Positions 45,065 through 54,841 of a stretch of DNA of 64,000 nt are shown piece by piece (positions within the stretch are counted from its first letter, which is position 1; each line of letters begins with the position of its first letter). The position numbers were made by a program, and so were the translations under genes. The notes beneath the pieces are model-generated. The model ran no database searches and was not told the DNA's origin. It worked only from the letters and a program-made list of their open reading frames with translations. The stretch covers positions 5,146,001 through 5,210,000 of the forward strand of contig NZ_AP025282.1 in NCBI RefSeq assembly GCF_024347215.1, given 5' to 3'. Source of the stretch: Aliamphritea ceti (GTDB taxonomy: Bacteria > Pseudomonadota > Gammaproteobacteria > Pseudomonadales > Balneatricaceae).

Positions 45065-46949
45065 GTGCAGTTTTTCCCCGCCCCAGCTGCTGCTTCTTCA
45101 GATGTACCAGTAAAAGTGAGATTGCTGCCGGTGTCATCCCCTGAATTCGCGACGCCTGAGCAATCGTCTCAGGACGAACATCCAGCAGCTTAGACTTCAG
45201 TTCGTTCGATAACCCACCCACAATGTCATAGTCAAAATCAGCCGGTAAGACCGTATTTTCCTGACGGCGTACTTTCTCGATATCATCTTTCTGGCGATCA
45301 ATATAACCGGAATACTTAATCTGAATTTCAACCTGCTCAGCCGCCTGTGTATCTGTCAGACTTTCGCCTTTGAGACTGGCGACATCAGCATATTTCAGCT
45401 CTGGACGTTTAACCAGATCATGCATGTTGTATTCCCGCGCCAGCGGTTGCTGAAGCTTGCTGTTCAGCAAATCACCCTCGGGGGTGCCCGGCTGGATCCA
45501 GGTGCTTTTCAGACGCTGATTTTCCTGCTCAATGGCTTCTTTCTTTTCACAGAAACGCTGCCAGCGGGTATCACTGATAAGCCCCAGCTCACGGCCTTTT
45601 TCAGTCAGACGGATATCGGCATTATCTTCCCGCAGAATCAACCGGTACTCTGCACGGCTGGTAAACATCCGGTAAGGCTCTGATGTCCCGAGAGTTATCA
45701 AATCATCGACCAATACACCCAGATAAGCTTCATCACGGCGGGGATACCACTGGTCTTTTTCCTGCGCCCGCAAAGCCGCGTTAACACCGGCTAATAATCC
45801 CTGTGCACCCGCTTCTTCATAACCAGTCGTGCCGTTGATTTGTCCGGCAAAATAAAGACCGTTAATCACTTTGGTTTCCAGAGTATGTTTCAGGTCCTGC
45901 GGATTAAAGAAATCATATTCAATGGCATAACCCGGACGAGTGATATGCGCATTCTCGAAACCTTTGATGGAACGCACAGCTTCAAGCTGAATATCAAATG
46001 GCAAGCTGGTTGATATCCCGTTCGGATACAGCTCATGAGTTGTAAGGCCTTCCGGTTCGACAAACACCTGATGGCTGTCTTTATCGGCGAAGCGCATGAT
46101 TTTATCTTCAACTGATGGACAGTAACGTGGTCCTGCCCCATCAATTACACCCGTGTACAGTGGTGAACGATCCAGTCCCTTACGCAGAATTTCATGGGTA
46201 CGCTCATTAGTGTGGGTAATGTAACAGCTGATTTGCTGAGGCTGTTCAGCACTTGTGCCCATGTAAGACATGATAGGCGTGGGTGTGTCACCTGGCTGTT
46301 CCTGCATCAGACTGAAATCAACACTGCGGGCATCTATCCGTGGTGGTGTTCCGGTTTTCAGACGGTCGACCCGTAATGGTAACTCACGTAAGCGCTGAGC
46401 CAGGGCTATCGAAGGTGGATCACCGGCACGACCACCAGCATAGTTATCCAGGCCAATATGGATTTTACCGCCAAGGAAAGTACCGACTGTCAGCACCACA
46501 TTGCGGGCATAAAATTTCAGGCCGCTCTGGGTAACAACACCTGTTACCTGGTCACCTTCAACAATTAAATCATCCGCAGATTGTTGGAAAATTTGTAAGT
46601 TTGGCTGATTTTCCAGAATGGTTCGAATTGCCGCTTTATAAAGAATGCGGTCGGCTTGTGCACGTGTTGCACGAACAGCCGGACCTTTACGCGAATTCAG
46701 AACCCGAAACTGGATACCGCTGCGATCGGTTGCTACGGCCATAGCTCCGTCTAAAGCATCAATCTCTTTAACCAGATGGCTTTTACCAATTCCGCCAATA
46801 GCCGGATTACAGGACATCTGTCCCAGAGTCTCAATATTGTGTGTTAACAGCAGGGTTTTCACCCCAGTACGAGCTGCTGCGAGAGCTGCTTCAGTACCGG
46901 CATGGCCACCACCAATAACAATCACATCGAAGTGGTCAGGATAGTCCAC
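45057..46949 (-). CDS. mnmG: tRNA uridine-5-carboxymethylaminomethyl modification enzyme MnmG
   Basis: FAD protein (GidA), about 630 aa, working with MnmE on U34 of tRNAs. The N-terminal FDVIVIGGGHAGTEAALAAARTG motif, SCNPAIGGIGKSHLVKEIDALDG and the NGTTGYEEAGAQGLLAG segment are all present. I chose GTG 46949 (MDYPDHFDVIV) because GAGG lies 6 nt upstream and the length matches E. coli MnmG (629 aa); ATG 46961 has no ribosome site. A TATAAT hexamer at 47069-47074 on the minus strand may be its promoter, with an ACAGTT-TTGT-AACTGT hairpin (47004-47019) in the leader. Confidence 0.96.
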   Translation of the reverse strand: MDYPDHFDVIVIGGGHAGTEAALAAARTGVKTLLLTHNIETLGQMSCNPAIGGIGKSHLVKEIDALDGAMAVATDRSGIQFRVLNSRKGPAVRATRAQADRILYKAAIRTILENQPNLQIFQQSADDLIVEGDQVTGVVTQSGLKFYARNVVLTVGTFLGGKIHIGLDNYAGGRAGDPPSIALAQRLRELPLRVDRLKTGTPPRIDARSVDFSLMQEQPGDTPTPIMSYMGTSAEQPQQISCYITHTNERTHEILRKGLDRSPLYTGVIDGAGPRYCPSVEDKIMRFADKDSHQVFVEPEGLTTHELYPNGISTSLPFDIQLEAVRSIKGFENAHITRPGYAIEYDFFNPQDLKHTLETKVINGLYFAGQINGTTGYEEAGAQGLLAGVNAALRAQEKDQWYPRRDEAYLGVLVDDLITLGTSEPYRMFTSRAEYRLILREDNADIRLTEKGRELGLISDTRWQRFCEKKEAIEQENQRLKSTWIQPGTPEGDLLNSKLQQPLAREYNMHDLVKRPELKYADVASLKGESLTDTQAAEQVEIQIKYSGYIDRQKDDIEKVRRQENTVLPADFDYDIVGGLSNELKSKLLDVRPETIAQASRIQGMTPAAISLLLVHLKKQQLGRGKTAHG

Positions 46950-47084
46950 CGATAACCTCATTAACGTTGAATGCTTAAATCGTATGTGCCGTCAGAACTG
47001 ATAACAGTTTTGTAACTGTCTGACTGATGAGATATCAGTTTCAGTATTGGCTCTCGAAAAGGCTGACAATTATAGACGGATGCG

Positions 47085-47475
47085 GAGCATTAAGAAATGA
47101 TTAAAATTTGAACAGTTCTTTTTCTGTTTAACTTTTTAAATAATATATATTGTTTAGGTATTTAAAGATCTTTTTATTTTTATGATTATTATTAAGCAGG
47201 CCTATTTCTGTGTTTAAGTGTTAAATATATAACAAAATCATAGCTTTGCTGACATATTAACCCTGTTATATTAGGTCGGATATAAGGTTTATAAGCCGTT
47301 CAGGAGCTGTGCATAACAAGGCTACTTATCCACCGGGGTATTTGTCCCCAACTTCTTACAAGGCTTATACCTGCGCAGTTATACAGCATACACACAAGCT
47401 AATGTGAATAACTTTTAGGGGTTTTTACTGTTGCCGTGCATGCTTATATACTGATCTGGCTTGTGTATAAGTGTC
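47085..47475. other. oriC: Candidate chromosomal replication origin (oriC)
   Basis: The mnmG upstream gap has an AT-rich stretch (about 47095-47270) with a GATCTTTTTATTTTT element at 47167-47181, close to the E. coli 13-mer pattern. It is followed by DnaA boxes: TGTGCATAA at 47308-47316 and TGTGAATAA at 47403-47411 and TGTGTATAA at 47462-47470 (each a perfect TTATNCACA on the minus strand), and TTATCCACC at 47326-47334 (8 of 9). AT-rich unwinding element next to mnmG, then boxes, is the E. coli/Vibrio layout, and parAB lie nearby. Confidence 0.75.
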
Positions 47476-47506
47476 TTTATCAGGGAATGAACATAGGAGA
47501 ACTACG

Positions 47507-48595
47507 GTGACAGCTGTCTTTACTAATCCGGTAGCGTTAAAGCGCGCCTTCTTTATTTGTCTGATTATAGGCAGTTTACTGAACCTGATTAATCAATGGT
47601 CTGTATTCTTTGCTGATGCAGATTATCAATGGTTACCTGGCTTACTGACCTTTTGTGTGCCTTTTTGTGTATCACTTTTTACCAGTTGGCTGGCTTCACC
47701 AGCACGAGCTGTGAATCAGACGGAAACTATTGAGCAACCGCCTGCTGAGCATCCGGTATTGGGAGACGTTGGCCAGTTACACGGTTTATCCCAGCAAGTA
47801 TTAGCAAATGCCACCCGGGTAAATGGTGCATCGAAAGAGCGTTTGCAGTTCTTTGAAGATCTGACCCAGGCGGTGCAGTCTTCTATTGCTGAGTTACAAG
47901 CGATAGTTACTACATTGCAGGATAATCAGCAGGCGCTGGAAGAATTGCAAAAGAGCTTTGCTCAGGTATGTAAGGAAACTGGCTTTCTCAGCGATGAAAT
48001 TCGTAATTTTTCATCATCATCGGTGGAATTGCGGGAAGAGATTGATCAGTTTCTTAGTTCATTTGAAGGCATATCCCGACTGGCTACCGCTATTTCAGCG
48101 ACATCCGAACAAACAAACTTACTGGCATTGAACGCTGCAATTGAAGCTGCCAGAGCCGGTGAGGCTGGCAGAGGCTTTGCGGTTGTTGCGGATGAAGTTA
48201 AGAATCTGGCATTAAGCTCACAAAATAATGCCAAAGACATTAATGCTGATTTATCCGGGTTACAGAAACACGAAGTTTTGTTGCGGGAAAAAATCGACGT
48301 TATGTCGAATTCGATTGAGTCGGCGATGTCTTCGGTTTCAGAAACTAATCAGTCTGGCATGGCGAGTACGACTAACGATGCTTACCGACGTATTGAAAGT
48401 CTGTTTCATGGTATGGCCGATATCAGCCAGCGGACTACTCAGGAACTGAGCAATTTTGAGCGTATATCCGAACAGTTTGGGCAGGCACTACAGGATGCTG
48501 AAAAAGCCATCCATGGCTCTGCCGCTAACATGGAGATTGGTGATTCAATGGTTCAGTTGAGTGAGCAGGCGAAAGCAAACCTGAGCCAAGCCTAA
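47507..48595 (+). CDS. Methyl-accepting chemotaxis protein (short, membrane-anchored)
   Basis: Chemoreceptor-type signal transducer, about 362 aa. Two hydrophobic segments near the N-terminus (about residues 8-28 and 42-60) leave almost no periplasmic sensor. The cytoplasmic part carries the highly conserved hairpin tip ATSEQTNLLALNAAIEAARAGEAGRGFAVVADEVKNLA. GTG 47507 is chosen because AGGAGA lies 6 nt upstream; an earlier GTG at 47471 is less likely and follows directly on a DnaA box. It presumably senses a membrane or cytoplasmic signal through CheW/CheA, which are not in this window. Confidence 0.85.
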   Translation: MTAVFTNPVALKRAFFICLIIGSLLNLINQWSVFFADADYQWLPGLLTFCVPFCVSLFTSWLASPARAVNQTETIEQPPAEHPVLGDVGQLHGLSQQVLANATRVNGASKERLQFFEDLTQAVQSSIAELQAIVTTLQDNQQALEELQKSFAQVCKETGFLSDEIRNFSSSSVELREEIDQFLSSFEGISRLATAISATSEQTNLLALNAAIEAARAGEAGRGFAVVADEVKNLALSSQNNAKDINADLSGLQKHEVLLREKIDVMSNSIESAMSSVSETNQSGMASTTNDAYRRIESLFHGMADISQRTTQELSNFERISEQFGQALQDAEKAIHGSAANMEIGDSMVQLSEQAKANLSQA

Positions 48596-48599
48596 GCCA

Positions 48600-49784
48600 T
48601 TAACTGTTTGCATCTGAGTGTTTCATTGCCAGTAATAGCTGGCGGTGAAATTCTCTGATGGCACTTTCCTGCTGACTGGCATAAGCACCCACAGAGTACA
48701 GAGGGGATGCCAGTGACTTCTGTTGTTGCTCACATACGTAAATGTCTTCAGCCATAAAATCACCACTGGCTAATGGATCATTGTCGTTTGCCTGACGGGC
48801 CTGATTAGATTTATCAGCTTTTGTCCCTGGCTGTTTTTGATAATGGCTATAGCTATGCCATTCCTGTGTCCAGAAACGCCAGTCTGATGCTGGCATGACA
48901 CGGGTGCGGGTAATCACTTTGGTTTTATTTGCAGCCAGAGGAATAATCCAGAAGATTGACCAGGACGATTCGTCTGCACCGATACCAAAACAGGGAAAGA
49001 GTAGAGGCACATAAGCGCCTATAGGTTTATCGCTGGTGAAATGATCGATGACAGGTAACGGACTTTGTTTGTCTACATTGGCAGCGTACTTTGCTGCCAG
49101 CGGTTCATAAAAGTGAAAATGCGGGCCACAGAAACCGCTTTGCTGTTGTTTATGATCGTACATATCCAGGCTAGTACTATGTAAATGCGACAGGTGATAA
49201 CCGTCGATATAGTTTTCTACCACCAGCTTCCAGTTCGCCTGAATTTCATGGCTGGTTGAAGAGTTGGAATATTCGATCAGTTCACTTATTTTATGAGGCC
49301 CAAGATAAGCGTCTACGCCTTGTCGCCATTCTTCCAGCGAAAGTGCTTTCGGGTCTGAATGCACCCAGATCATATTATCCCAGCAACTGATCTGTGCGGC
49401 GTGTAAGCCCAGGGTGCTTTTATCCAGGTCGGCAAACTCTTCTTTCTGCTGGGGAACGGCGATCAGATTACCTTTAAAGTCGTAGCTCCAGTCGTGGTAT
49501 GGGCATGTAATTGCTTTACCTGCCTTACCGCAGGTACGCAGCAGCTGAGTCCCCCGGTGACGGCAGATATTATGAAATGCCCGCAGTTCTGCATCTGGTC
49601 CCCGAATAATCATAATGTTGTTACGTCCGGCCTGGACGGTAAGAAAGTCGCCGGGCTCGGGTAAGTCTTCGACAAAGCCGGCAAACTGCCAATTTTGTTC
49701 AAATACCGTTGCCATTTCCCGGTTAAACCAGGCGTCTGAGGTATAGGCTGATTTAGGTAGCAAAAGGGCACTTTTTATCGACAT
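48600..49784 (-). CDS. Rieske-type aromatic-ring-hydroxylating oxygenase, large subunit family
   Basis: A 394-aa oxygenase. The Rieske 2Fe-2S ligands are C74-x-H76 (NICRHRGTQ) and C94-x2-H97 (CPYHDWS). The catalytic iron site includes H197 and H202 in DGYHLSHLHS after the bridging Asp region NYID. Relatives include choline/glycine-betaine/carnitine monooxygenases and aromatic dioxygenases, and the betaine theme of the window hints at the former. A reductase partner is not encoded here. It converges with the chemoreceptor gene (4-bp gap) and lies 92 bp downstream of the DUF1501 gene. Confidence 0.85.
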   Translation of the reverse strand: MSIKSALLLPKSAYTSDAWFNREMATVFEQNWQFAGFVEDLPEPGDFLTVQAGRNNIMIIRGPDAELRAFHNICRHRGTQLLRTCGKAGKAITCPYHDWSYDFKGNLIAVPQQKEEFADLDKSTLGLHAAQISCWDNMIWVHSDPKALSLEEWRQGVDAYLGPHKISELIEYSNSSTSHEIQANWKLVVENYIDGYHLSHLHSTSLDMYDHKQQQSGFCGPHFHFYEPLAAKYAANVDKQSPLPVIDHFTSDKPIGAYVPLLFPCFGIGADESSWSIFWIIPLAANKTKVITRTRVMPASDWRFWTQEWHSYSHYQKQPGTKADKSNQARQANDNDPLASGDFMAEDIYVCEQQQKSLASPLYSVGAYASQQESAIREFHRQLLLAMKHSDANS

Positions 49785-49876
49785 ACAAATACCTTTAGTC
49801 GGCTGGTGTAATCCGTGTTTGATCCTTCATTGCCTGCTTTTACAAGTTGGCAGTTTACGTTGAATTTGTCTAACCA

Positions 49877-51292
49877 TCAGATCAGCTGATTCAGTGTTGT
49901 TTGTGTATGCCTGTACAGGTTAGGAAAAAGTGTATTGATGTCTTTATTGGCAACACCGAACCAGCGTGCCAGCTCGGCATATAGCTGCTCTGTTGCTGTC
50001 GTTGGTATCAGCACGCCATTACCTGCGTCTAGCGGGTTGTTGTCACCCAGGCTTAGTGACGGATACTGACCATAAATATTGCCGCCGTTAATAGGTTTGC
50101 CCATTACCAGAGTATTACCACCCCAGCCGTGATCAGTACCGTTGCCGTTAGACGTCAGGGTGCGGCCAAAGTCTGAGCCGGTAAATGTAATAACTTGTTC
50201 ATCAATGCCCAGTTCTTCAAGGCTTTGCTGGAATTCACCTAATGCCTGACTGAGTATCTGAAGCATACGCTGATGGTTGTTTAACAGTTCATCATGATGA
50301 TCCCAGCCAATGTAGCGCAGAAAAAAAGTCTGCTGTTGCTGGTTTAACCTGTCTGCGGCTTTAATACTGCCGGCGACAACTTTCAGCTGCTGCGAGAGTG
50401 GTGTATCTGAAAAGCGAGTATTAATGTCTACCGGCGTAATAGCATCGCGGAATACCTGGTGCCGGGACTGTGCCTGGCGGGTTTGCGCCAGGTAACTTTG
50501 CTTAAAGGGATCATGTTGATAGTCAGTGCTGAGTAAGGTTTCAAAGCTTTCCAGTAAAGCCGCATTCAGTGGTGTTTTCTGTTCGTTAACAATTAGCCCG
50601 ATGCTGCCCTTATCCGTAATACTGTAATGGCTGCTTAATATGCCATTTTGCATGATGTTACTGCCAGCCAGAGAGATATTCATCGGAATCTGATTATCTG
50701 ACCGGCGTGGTTGTAGTGCATCTGAAAGGTAGCCAAACCAGCCTTGATTGATGCGTGCCTCGGGGCGTGAGGTTTGCCAGTGCTTAAACTGGTCTGCATG
50801 GGACAGTAAGCCCAGCGGTAATTTTGCAGAACCGTTATTCATTGCCTGCTTGCTGGTAGGTTCAATCATTGGTGCAATATTGCTGATAAATGCCAGATCC
50901 TGTTTATTAAACAGCTGCTGTATCTCTGGCATGGACGGATGTACACCGAATTCTCTGCCTTGCTGATCATTGCGGTTTTCCAGCGGTAGCAGGCTACTTT
51001 GCGATAATGCCAGATTACTACGGCTGTTACGGTATTCCTGATAATGTCGGTTATTGCTGGGAACCAGCATATTAAAGCTGTCGTTGCCGCCATCAAGCAT
51101 AATGAATACCAGTGCTTTCCTGGCCGGCTTTATGCGTATGTCTCCGGGCATCGGAGCATTATCTGCGGCAAATGCGGAGGCACTAAATACCGGTGCTGTT
51201 CCGCTTAGCATGCCTGTTCCTGCTAATGTCAGGCCGGATTTAAGCAAATTACGGCGACTCTTCTTTGGTGTAGATGAATTTAACTGAGTCAT
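49877..51292 (-). CDS. DUF1501 family protein with Tat signal
   Basis: A 471-aa exported protein of unknown function. A twin-arginine signal is visible at the start (SRRNLLKSGLTLAGTGMLSG, with the hydrophobic stretch up to about residue 42). The body has the DUF1501 landmarks KALVFIMLDGGNDSFNMLVP and ITFTGSDFGRTLTSNGNGTDHGWGGNTLVMG, which resemble metal-binding regions of the alkaline-phosphatase/sulfatase fold. It begins 2 bp after the DUF1800 stop and forms the usual DUF1800-DUF1501 pair. Confidence 0.9.
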   Translation of the reverse strand: MTQLNSSTPKKSRRNLLKSGLTLAGTGMLSGTAPVFSASAFAADNAPMPGDIRIKPARKALVFIMLDGGNDSFNMLVPSNNRHYQEYRNSRSNLALSQSSLLPLENRNDQQGREFGVHPSMPEIQQLFNKQDLAFISNIAPMIEPTSKQAMNNGSAKLPLGLLSHADQFKHWQTSRPEARINQGWFGYLSDALQPRRSDNQIPMNISLAGSNIMQNGILSSHYSITDKGSIGLIVNEQKTPLNAALLESFETLLSTDYQHDPFKQSYLAQTRQAQSRHQVFRDAITPVDINTRFSDTPLSQQLKVVAGSIKAADRLNQQQQTFFLRYIGWDHHDELLNNHQRMLQILSQALGEFQQSLEELGIDEQVITFTGSDFGRTLTSNGNGTDHGWGGNTLVMGKPINGGNIYGQYPSLSLGDNNPLDAGNGVLIPTTATEQLYAELARWFGVANKDINTLFPNLYRHTQTTLNQLI

Positions 51293-51294
51293 TA

Positions 51295-53067
51295 TCAGGC
51301 CTCCAATACTGTGAATTCAGGTGAAATTGTCAGCATGAAAGCGATGGTCTGAACCACCCAGGCTGGCTGATCGCGATAATGCTTAAAAGCGTCTTTAATC
51401 TGTGGCTTGATACTCAGGTCGGTTTTCCCGGTCAGCAACAGACTCATCTGGTCAATCAGAGCATCATGTTGTTCAGGGTCTTTAGCCATCGCTATCTGAT
51501 TTGCAAAGTTTAACTGCAGTTTATTGTGTTCATCAGTGTTGAGAATATCCGGGTTCAGTTCGGGTACGTTATGAATTCCCGGAGTACTGTTTATACGGGT
51601 GCTGACGACAGGCAGATATTCACCGAAAAACCAGTAATACATCATATTTACATAGGCAATTGAGGTTGCGGATGTATGCAGTTCAAATTCAGGCGCGACC
51701 AGACCTGCTAATTCAAGTGGTCCGTGAGGTGTAAAGTCCGGTTTATAAAAATTGAAAACTGTTGGTGATGACAACGGATGCTGTTGTAAAAGTGTTTGGA
51801 TATCATCACCGATCAGCCATAGCTTGCCGGAGCGGTTATTGGCGTTAAACGCCCTGAGTATCTGCGTTGTGCGTAATAACGGAGACTTAAGTTTTTGTGA
51901 CTGAATAGTGAGGCCTGCTTCCTGGCGTGCCGAAGGCAGACGCTTTCTGGCAGCAAACTCACGTTGTGGATAACTAAGAACTGCTTTGATTACTGCCTTG
52001 AGATTACCTTCTTTACCAAACATAGCTGCGACTGATTTCACGTAAGCCTTTGAAGGATTGGAGGTTACCAGCTGATTGATCAGATGAGTTGCTATGAAAG
52101 GCGCGGTGTTAGGATGAGCTACCAGCTGTTGTATGGTGGAGTAAATTTCCCTGGCTGCTCCCTGCTCTGCTGGCAACTTTACCCGGCCATTTAGTAATTC
52201 TTTAGCGCTGCGATCGTGACGATCTTCATCAATAGACATTGAATTTGTCATATTGACGAATGGCGGTACTTTGTAGGTTTTGTCGATACCATCATCAAAA
52301 CTGACTGGGTAGCCGTTATAACTGCTTTGCCAAAAGCTGGTATCCCATTCGTATTCATAAGCAGAGGCTTTGAGTCCGGTGAATACTTTGGCTAGCTGTC
52401 TGATATCTTCATTGTTATAACTGGCCTGTGGCTGGCCATTATTGCCAGGTTTTCGGCTACCATCCGGATTGAGTTCATAGAGGCCTATGGTAAATAACTG
52501 CATGATTTCACGGGCATAATTCTCATCAGGATGAATATGTTCAGTTGGGTCGGCTTTTTGGTTATTCATGTGTGACAGGTAGACACCCATACAAGGATGC
52601 ATGCTGACATCGTATAGCAGATCGCTGTAATTACCGAAGGCGTGTTTATATAGCAGGTCGTAATAGCTGCCCATGCCTATTGCATCAAGCTCAAGCTGAG
52701 AATTGTCGGAAATAACCAGTATTTCACTTAGTGCCTGGGCTACCCGCTGGCGTAGCAAGTGTTCCGGATTGGTGTTCAGAGCTTGCTGCCACCAAGCCAT
52801 ATGAAAGTACCATTTGTATGGTAATGCCGGATTATTGCTTTCACCATTGAGCGCGGCTTCACCATACTGGCTTAGTAGTTTTTGACGAAAATTTTGCCAG
52901 ATATCCCGGCTGCTATCAGCATAGGTATTTCCTGAGGATAACTTTGAATTTAGCTGCTGATTCAACCAGTTATCAATACCTTGTCGGGATACTTTCTGAA
53001 TGGTTTTCTGATCGGCGCCTAAGGTTGCCTGCATCAGGAACCGACTTGTCTGGGATAAGGTATTCAC
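51295..53067 (-). CDS. DUF1800 family protein
   Basis: A 590-aa protein of the DUF1800 family, with the hallmark N-terminus RFLMQATLGADQKTIQKV, the VAQALSEILVISDN, YLSHMNNQKADPTEHIHPDENYAREIMQLFTIGLYELNPDG and VFNFYKPDF regions. The DENYAREIMQLFTIG motif is characteristic. The function is unknown. It nearly abuts the DUF1501 gene. No typical signal peptide is evident. Confidence 0.9.
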   Translation of the reverse strand: MNTLSQTSRFLMQATLGADQKTIQKVSRQGIDNWLNQQLNSKLSSGNTYADSSRDIWQNFRQKLLSQYGEAALNGESNNPALPYKWYFHMAWWQQALNTNPEHLLRQRVAQALSEILVISDNSQLELDAIGMGSYYDLLYKHAFGNYSDLLYDVSMHPCMGVYLSHMNNQKADPTEHIHPDENYAREIMQLFTIGLYELNPDGSRKPGNNGQPQASYNNEDIRQLAKVFTGLKASAYEYEWDTSFWQSSYNGYPVSFDDGIDKTYKVPPFVNMTNSMSIDEDRHDRSAKELLNGRVKLPAEQGAAREIYSTIQQLVAHPNTAPFIATHLINQLVTSNPSKAYVKSVAAMFGKEGNLKAVIKAVLSYPQREFAARKRLPSARQEAGLTIQSQKLKSPLLRTTQILRAFNANNRSGKLWLIGDDIQTLLQQHPLSSPTVFNFYKPDFTPHGPLELAGLVAPEFELHTSATSIAYVNMMYYWFFGEYLPVVSTRINSTPGIHNVPELNPDILNTDEHNKLQLNFANQIAMAKDPEQHDALIDQMSLLLTGKTDLSIKPQIKDAFKHYRDQPAWVVQTIAFMLTISPEFTVLEA

Positions 53068-53173
53068 GGGCTCTCCCTAAAATTAACGGATTAGCAGGCA
53101 CAGAGAGGCCTGCCGGATGCCTGAGTGACAAACATCCGCTATTTGGTGATTGAGTGGTCAGTAAGAGGTTAAA

Positions 53174-54097
53174 TCAGCTTTCAGTCTGAGCGGCTGTTGG
53201 TTGCTCTACGGTTTTACCTGCTTTATAACCTTTGGGACGCCAGCCGGGTCCATGAAACAGATAGCCAAAAAACTCACGGGCATTCTTTGCGCTGGTTAGG
53301 TCTTTATATAGTCTTGGAAACTCGTAAAACTGTACGGTGACAGGGTTTTTGCTGGTCATTGGTGTGGTCAGACCATAATTAGGTAACTCTTCTTCTTGCT
53401 TAAAAGTGCCAAAGATACGGTCCCAGATAATCAGTATTCCACCGAAGTTTTTATCCAGATATTTTTCATCAGAAGCATGATGCACACGGTGATGGGAAGG
53501 TGTGTTGAATAGCCATTCCAGTGGCCCAAGCTTGCCTATCATTTCGTTATGCAGCCAGAACTGGTAAGTCAGTACCAGGACTTCTGCACCAATCACCAGT
53601 GTAGGGTGAAAGCCCATCAGAATCAGCGGGAAATGGAACAGTACAGGCAGAACCGGATCAAACATACCGAAACGGAATGCGGTTGCGGTATTCATCATAG
53701 TTGAGCTGTGATGCACCGAGTGAGAAAGCCAGAACAGACGTACTTTGTGAAAGAAGTAGTGTTCGGCGTAGTAAGCAAAATCCGCCAGTAACAGCACCAG
53801 CATAATGGTGTAAGCGTTAACCGGTTGTTTCCAGGGAATTAGTTCGTAAACCCCGTAGAACAGATAGATCACGCCGGCAAATATAACCGCTTCTACCAAA
53901 AAGTAAGGCACTAGTGTAAAGATGCTCGACAGACTTTCCAGCATACGTTCTCTGTTCAGACGTTTTGTGATGGCGTCATTACCGAATTCTAACAACAAAA
54001 ACATCAGTGCAAATACCAGCACCCAGTCATAAATGCTGAAAGATATGTATTCAAAGTATTCCAGCCAGCTGGCGGTAATCAGATCAGCTTCGTACAT
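53174..54097 (-). CDS. Fatty-acid hydroxylase/sterol desaturase family protein
   Basis: A 307-aa membrane di-iron enzyme with about four or five membrane segments. The histidine clusters are HYFFH, HSVHH and HHRVHH, which form the non-haem di-iron site. Members hydroxylate or desaturate lipids, sterols, hopanoids or carotenoids. It sits 33 bp after the gene at 54130, in the same direction, and about 106 bp before the DUF1800 gene. The substrate is unknown. Confidence 0.88.
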   Translation of the reverse strand: MYEADLITASWLEYFEYISFSIYDWVLVFALMFLLLEFGNDAITKRLNRERMLESLSSIFTLVPYFLVEAVIFAGVIYLFYGVYELIPWKQPVNAYTIMLVLLLADFAYYAEHYFFHKVRLFWLSHSVHHSSTMMNTATAFRFGMFDPVLPVLFHFPLILMGFHPTLVIGAEVLVLTYQFWLHNEMIGKLGPLEWLFNTPSHHRVHHASDEKYLDKNFGGILIIWDRIFGTFKQEEELPNYGLTTPMTSKNPVTVQFYEFPRLYKDLTSAKNAREFFGYLFHGPGWRPKGYKAGKTVEQPTAAQTES

Positions 54098-54129
54098 AAT
54101 ATGGCTCCTTTCCGGTTCCCGTTAATGGC

Positions 54130-54825
54130 TTAGTTAACCGCCAGGAATGCGACCTGGTTCAGTACCTGATAATTTTCATTCAGCAGATAGAGTTCGTAAT
54201 CCGCTGTAAATTTGAGCGCATCGCCAAAACGTTGCGGTTTATCCCAGTTATCCAATACGCTTTCGCCTGTCAGGCGCAGGTAGCGGCCGCCTGAGACTTG
54301 CAGTTCAGTTACGCCGGTGGGCATGTAAGCATGGTTATTAATGACATAACCCAGTGTCATACTGAGACGTTGGGTTTTCTCTCTGTAGCCGTGATACACC
54401 GCGTAAACCTGCGTGCTATTGGTAATTACTACCTTGTTAAGCAGGTCGGCTTTTATAAAGCGCTGCCAGATATTATCTATCTGAGGTTGTAGTGGGCGTT
54501 GCAGATCCAGCTGACCACTGATACTGGCCAACCGTAAAGGCTGCCGCTGTTCAGGTACTAAGCCGGCAACTACATTAGTGTTGCTGATCTGAATATGCGC
54601 AGTGGTATCTGCGGTTGTTTTTTTAATCGCCTGAATTGCCACAGCAGGTTCTACGGTTGCTGATCCAAAATCCCCCTGGTCGTAAGCTGCGCCTGTTGTG
54701 GTGTAGTCATAATCTGGGGTGGCATAAGGGTAAAGAACTATCCAGATGATAAAGACAAACATCATTACAACTGCCAGCATATATATGGCGAGTAAAAATG
54801 GATTACGTTTTGGCAGAGTAGTCAT
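54130..54825 (-). CDS. Membrane-anchored protein with a GyrI-like (effector-binding) domain
   Basis: A 231-aa protein. One transmembrane helix at residues about 12-32 anchors it, with the rest outside or inside the membrane. The C-terminal part (about 75-231) carries a pattern typical of GyrI-like/AraC effector-binding domains: YAVYHGYREKT, GRYLRLTGE and TADYELYLL in order. Such domains bind small cationic or hydrophobic ligands. It is located between the 58-aa membrane protein gene and the hydroxylase gene in the TetR-led cluster. The domain assignment is my pattern-based inference, moderate confidence. Confidence 0.65.
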   Translation of the reverse strand: MTTLPKRNPFLLAIYMLAVVMMFVFIIWIVLYPYATPDYDYTTTGAAYDQGDFGSATVEPAVAIQAIKKTTADTTAHIQISNTNVVAGLVPEQRQPLRLASISGQLDLQRPLQPQIDNIWQRFIKADLLNKVVITNSTQVYAVYHGYREKTQRLSMTLGYVINNHAYMPTGVTELQVSGGRYLRLTGESVLDNWDKPQRFGDALKFTADYELYLLNENYQVLNQVAFLAVN

Positions 54826-54841
54826 CGGTAATGTCCTCCGT

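Noticed and set aside
47471..47506. Upstream start (GTG 47471) for the chemoreceptor
   Set aside because: It directly follows a DnaA box and lacks a ribosome site, whereas GTG 47507 has AGGAGA at the right distance.
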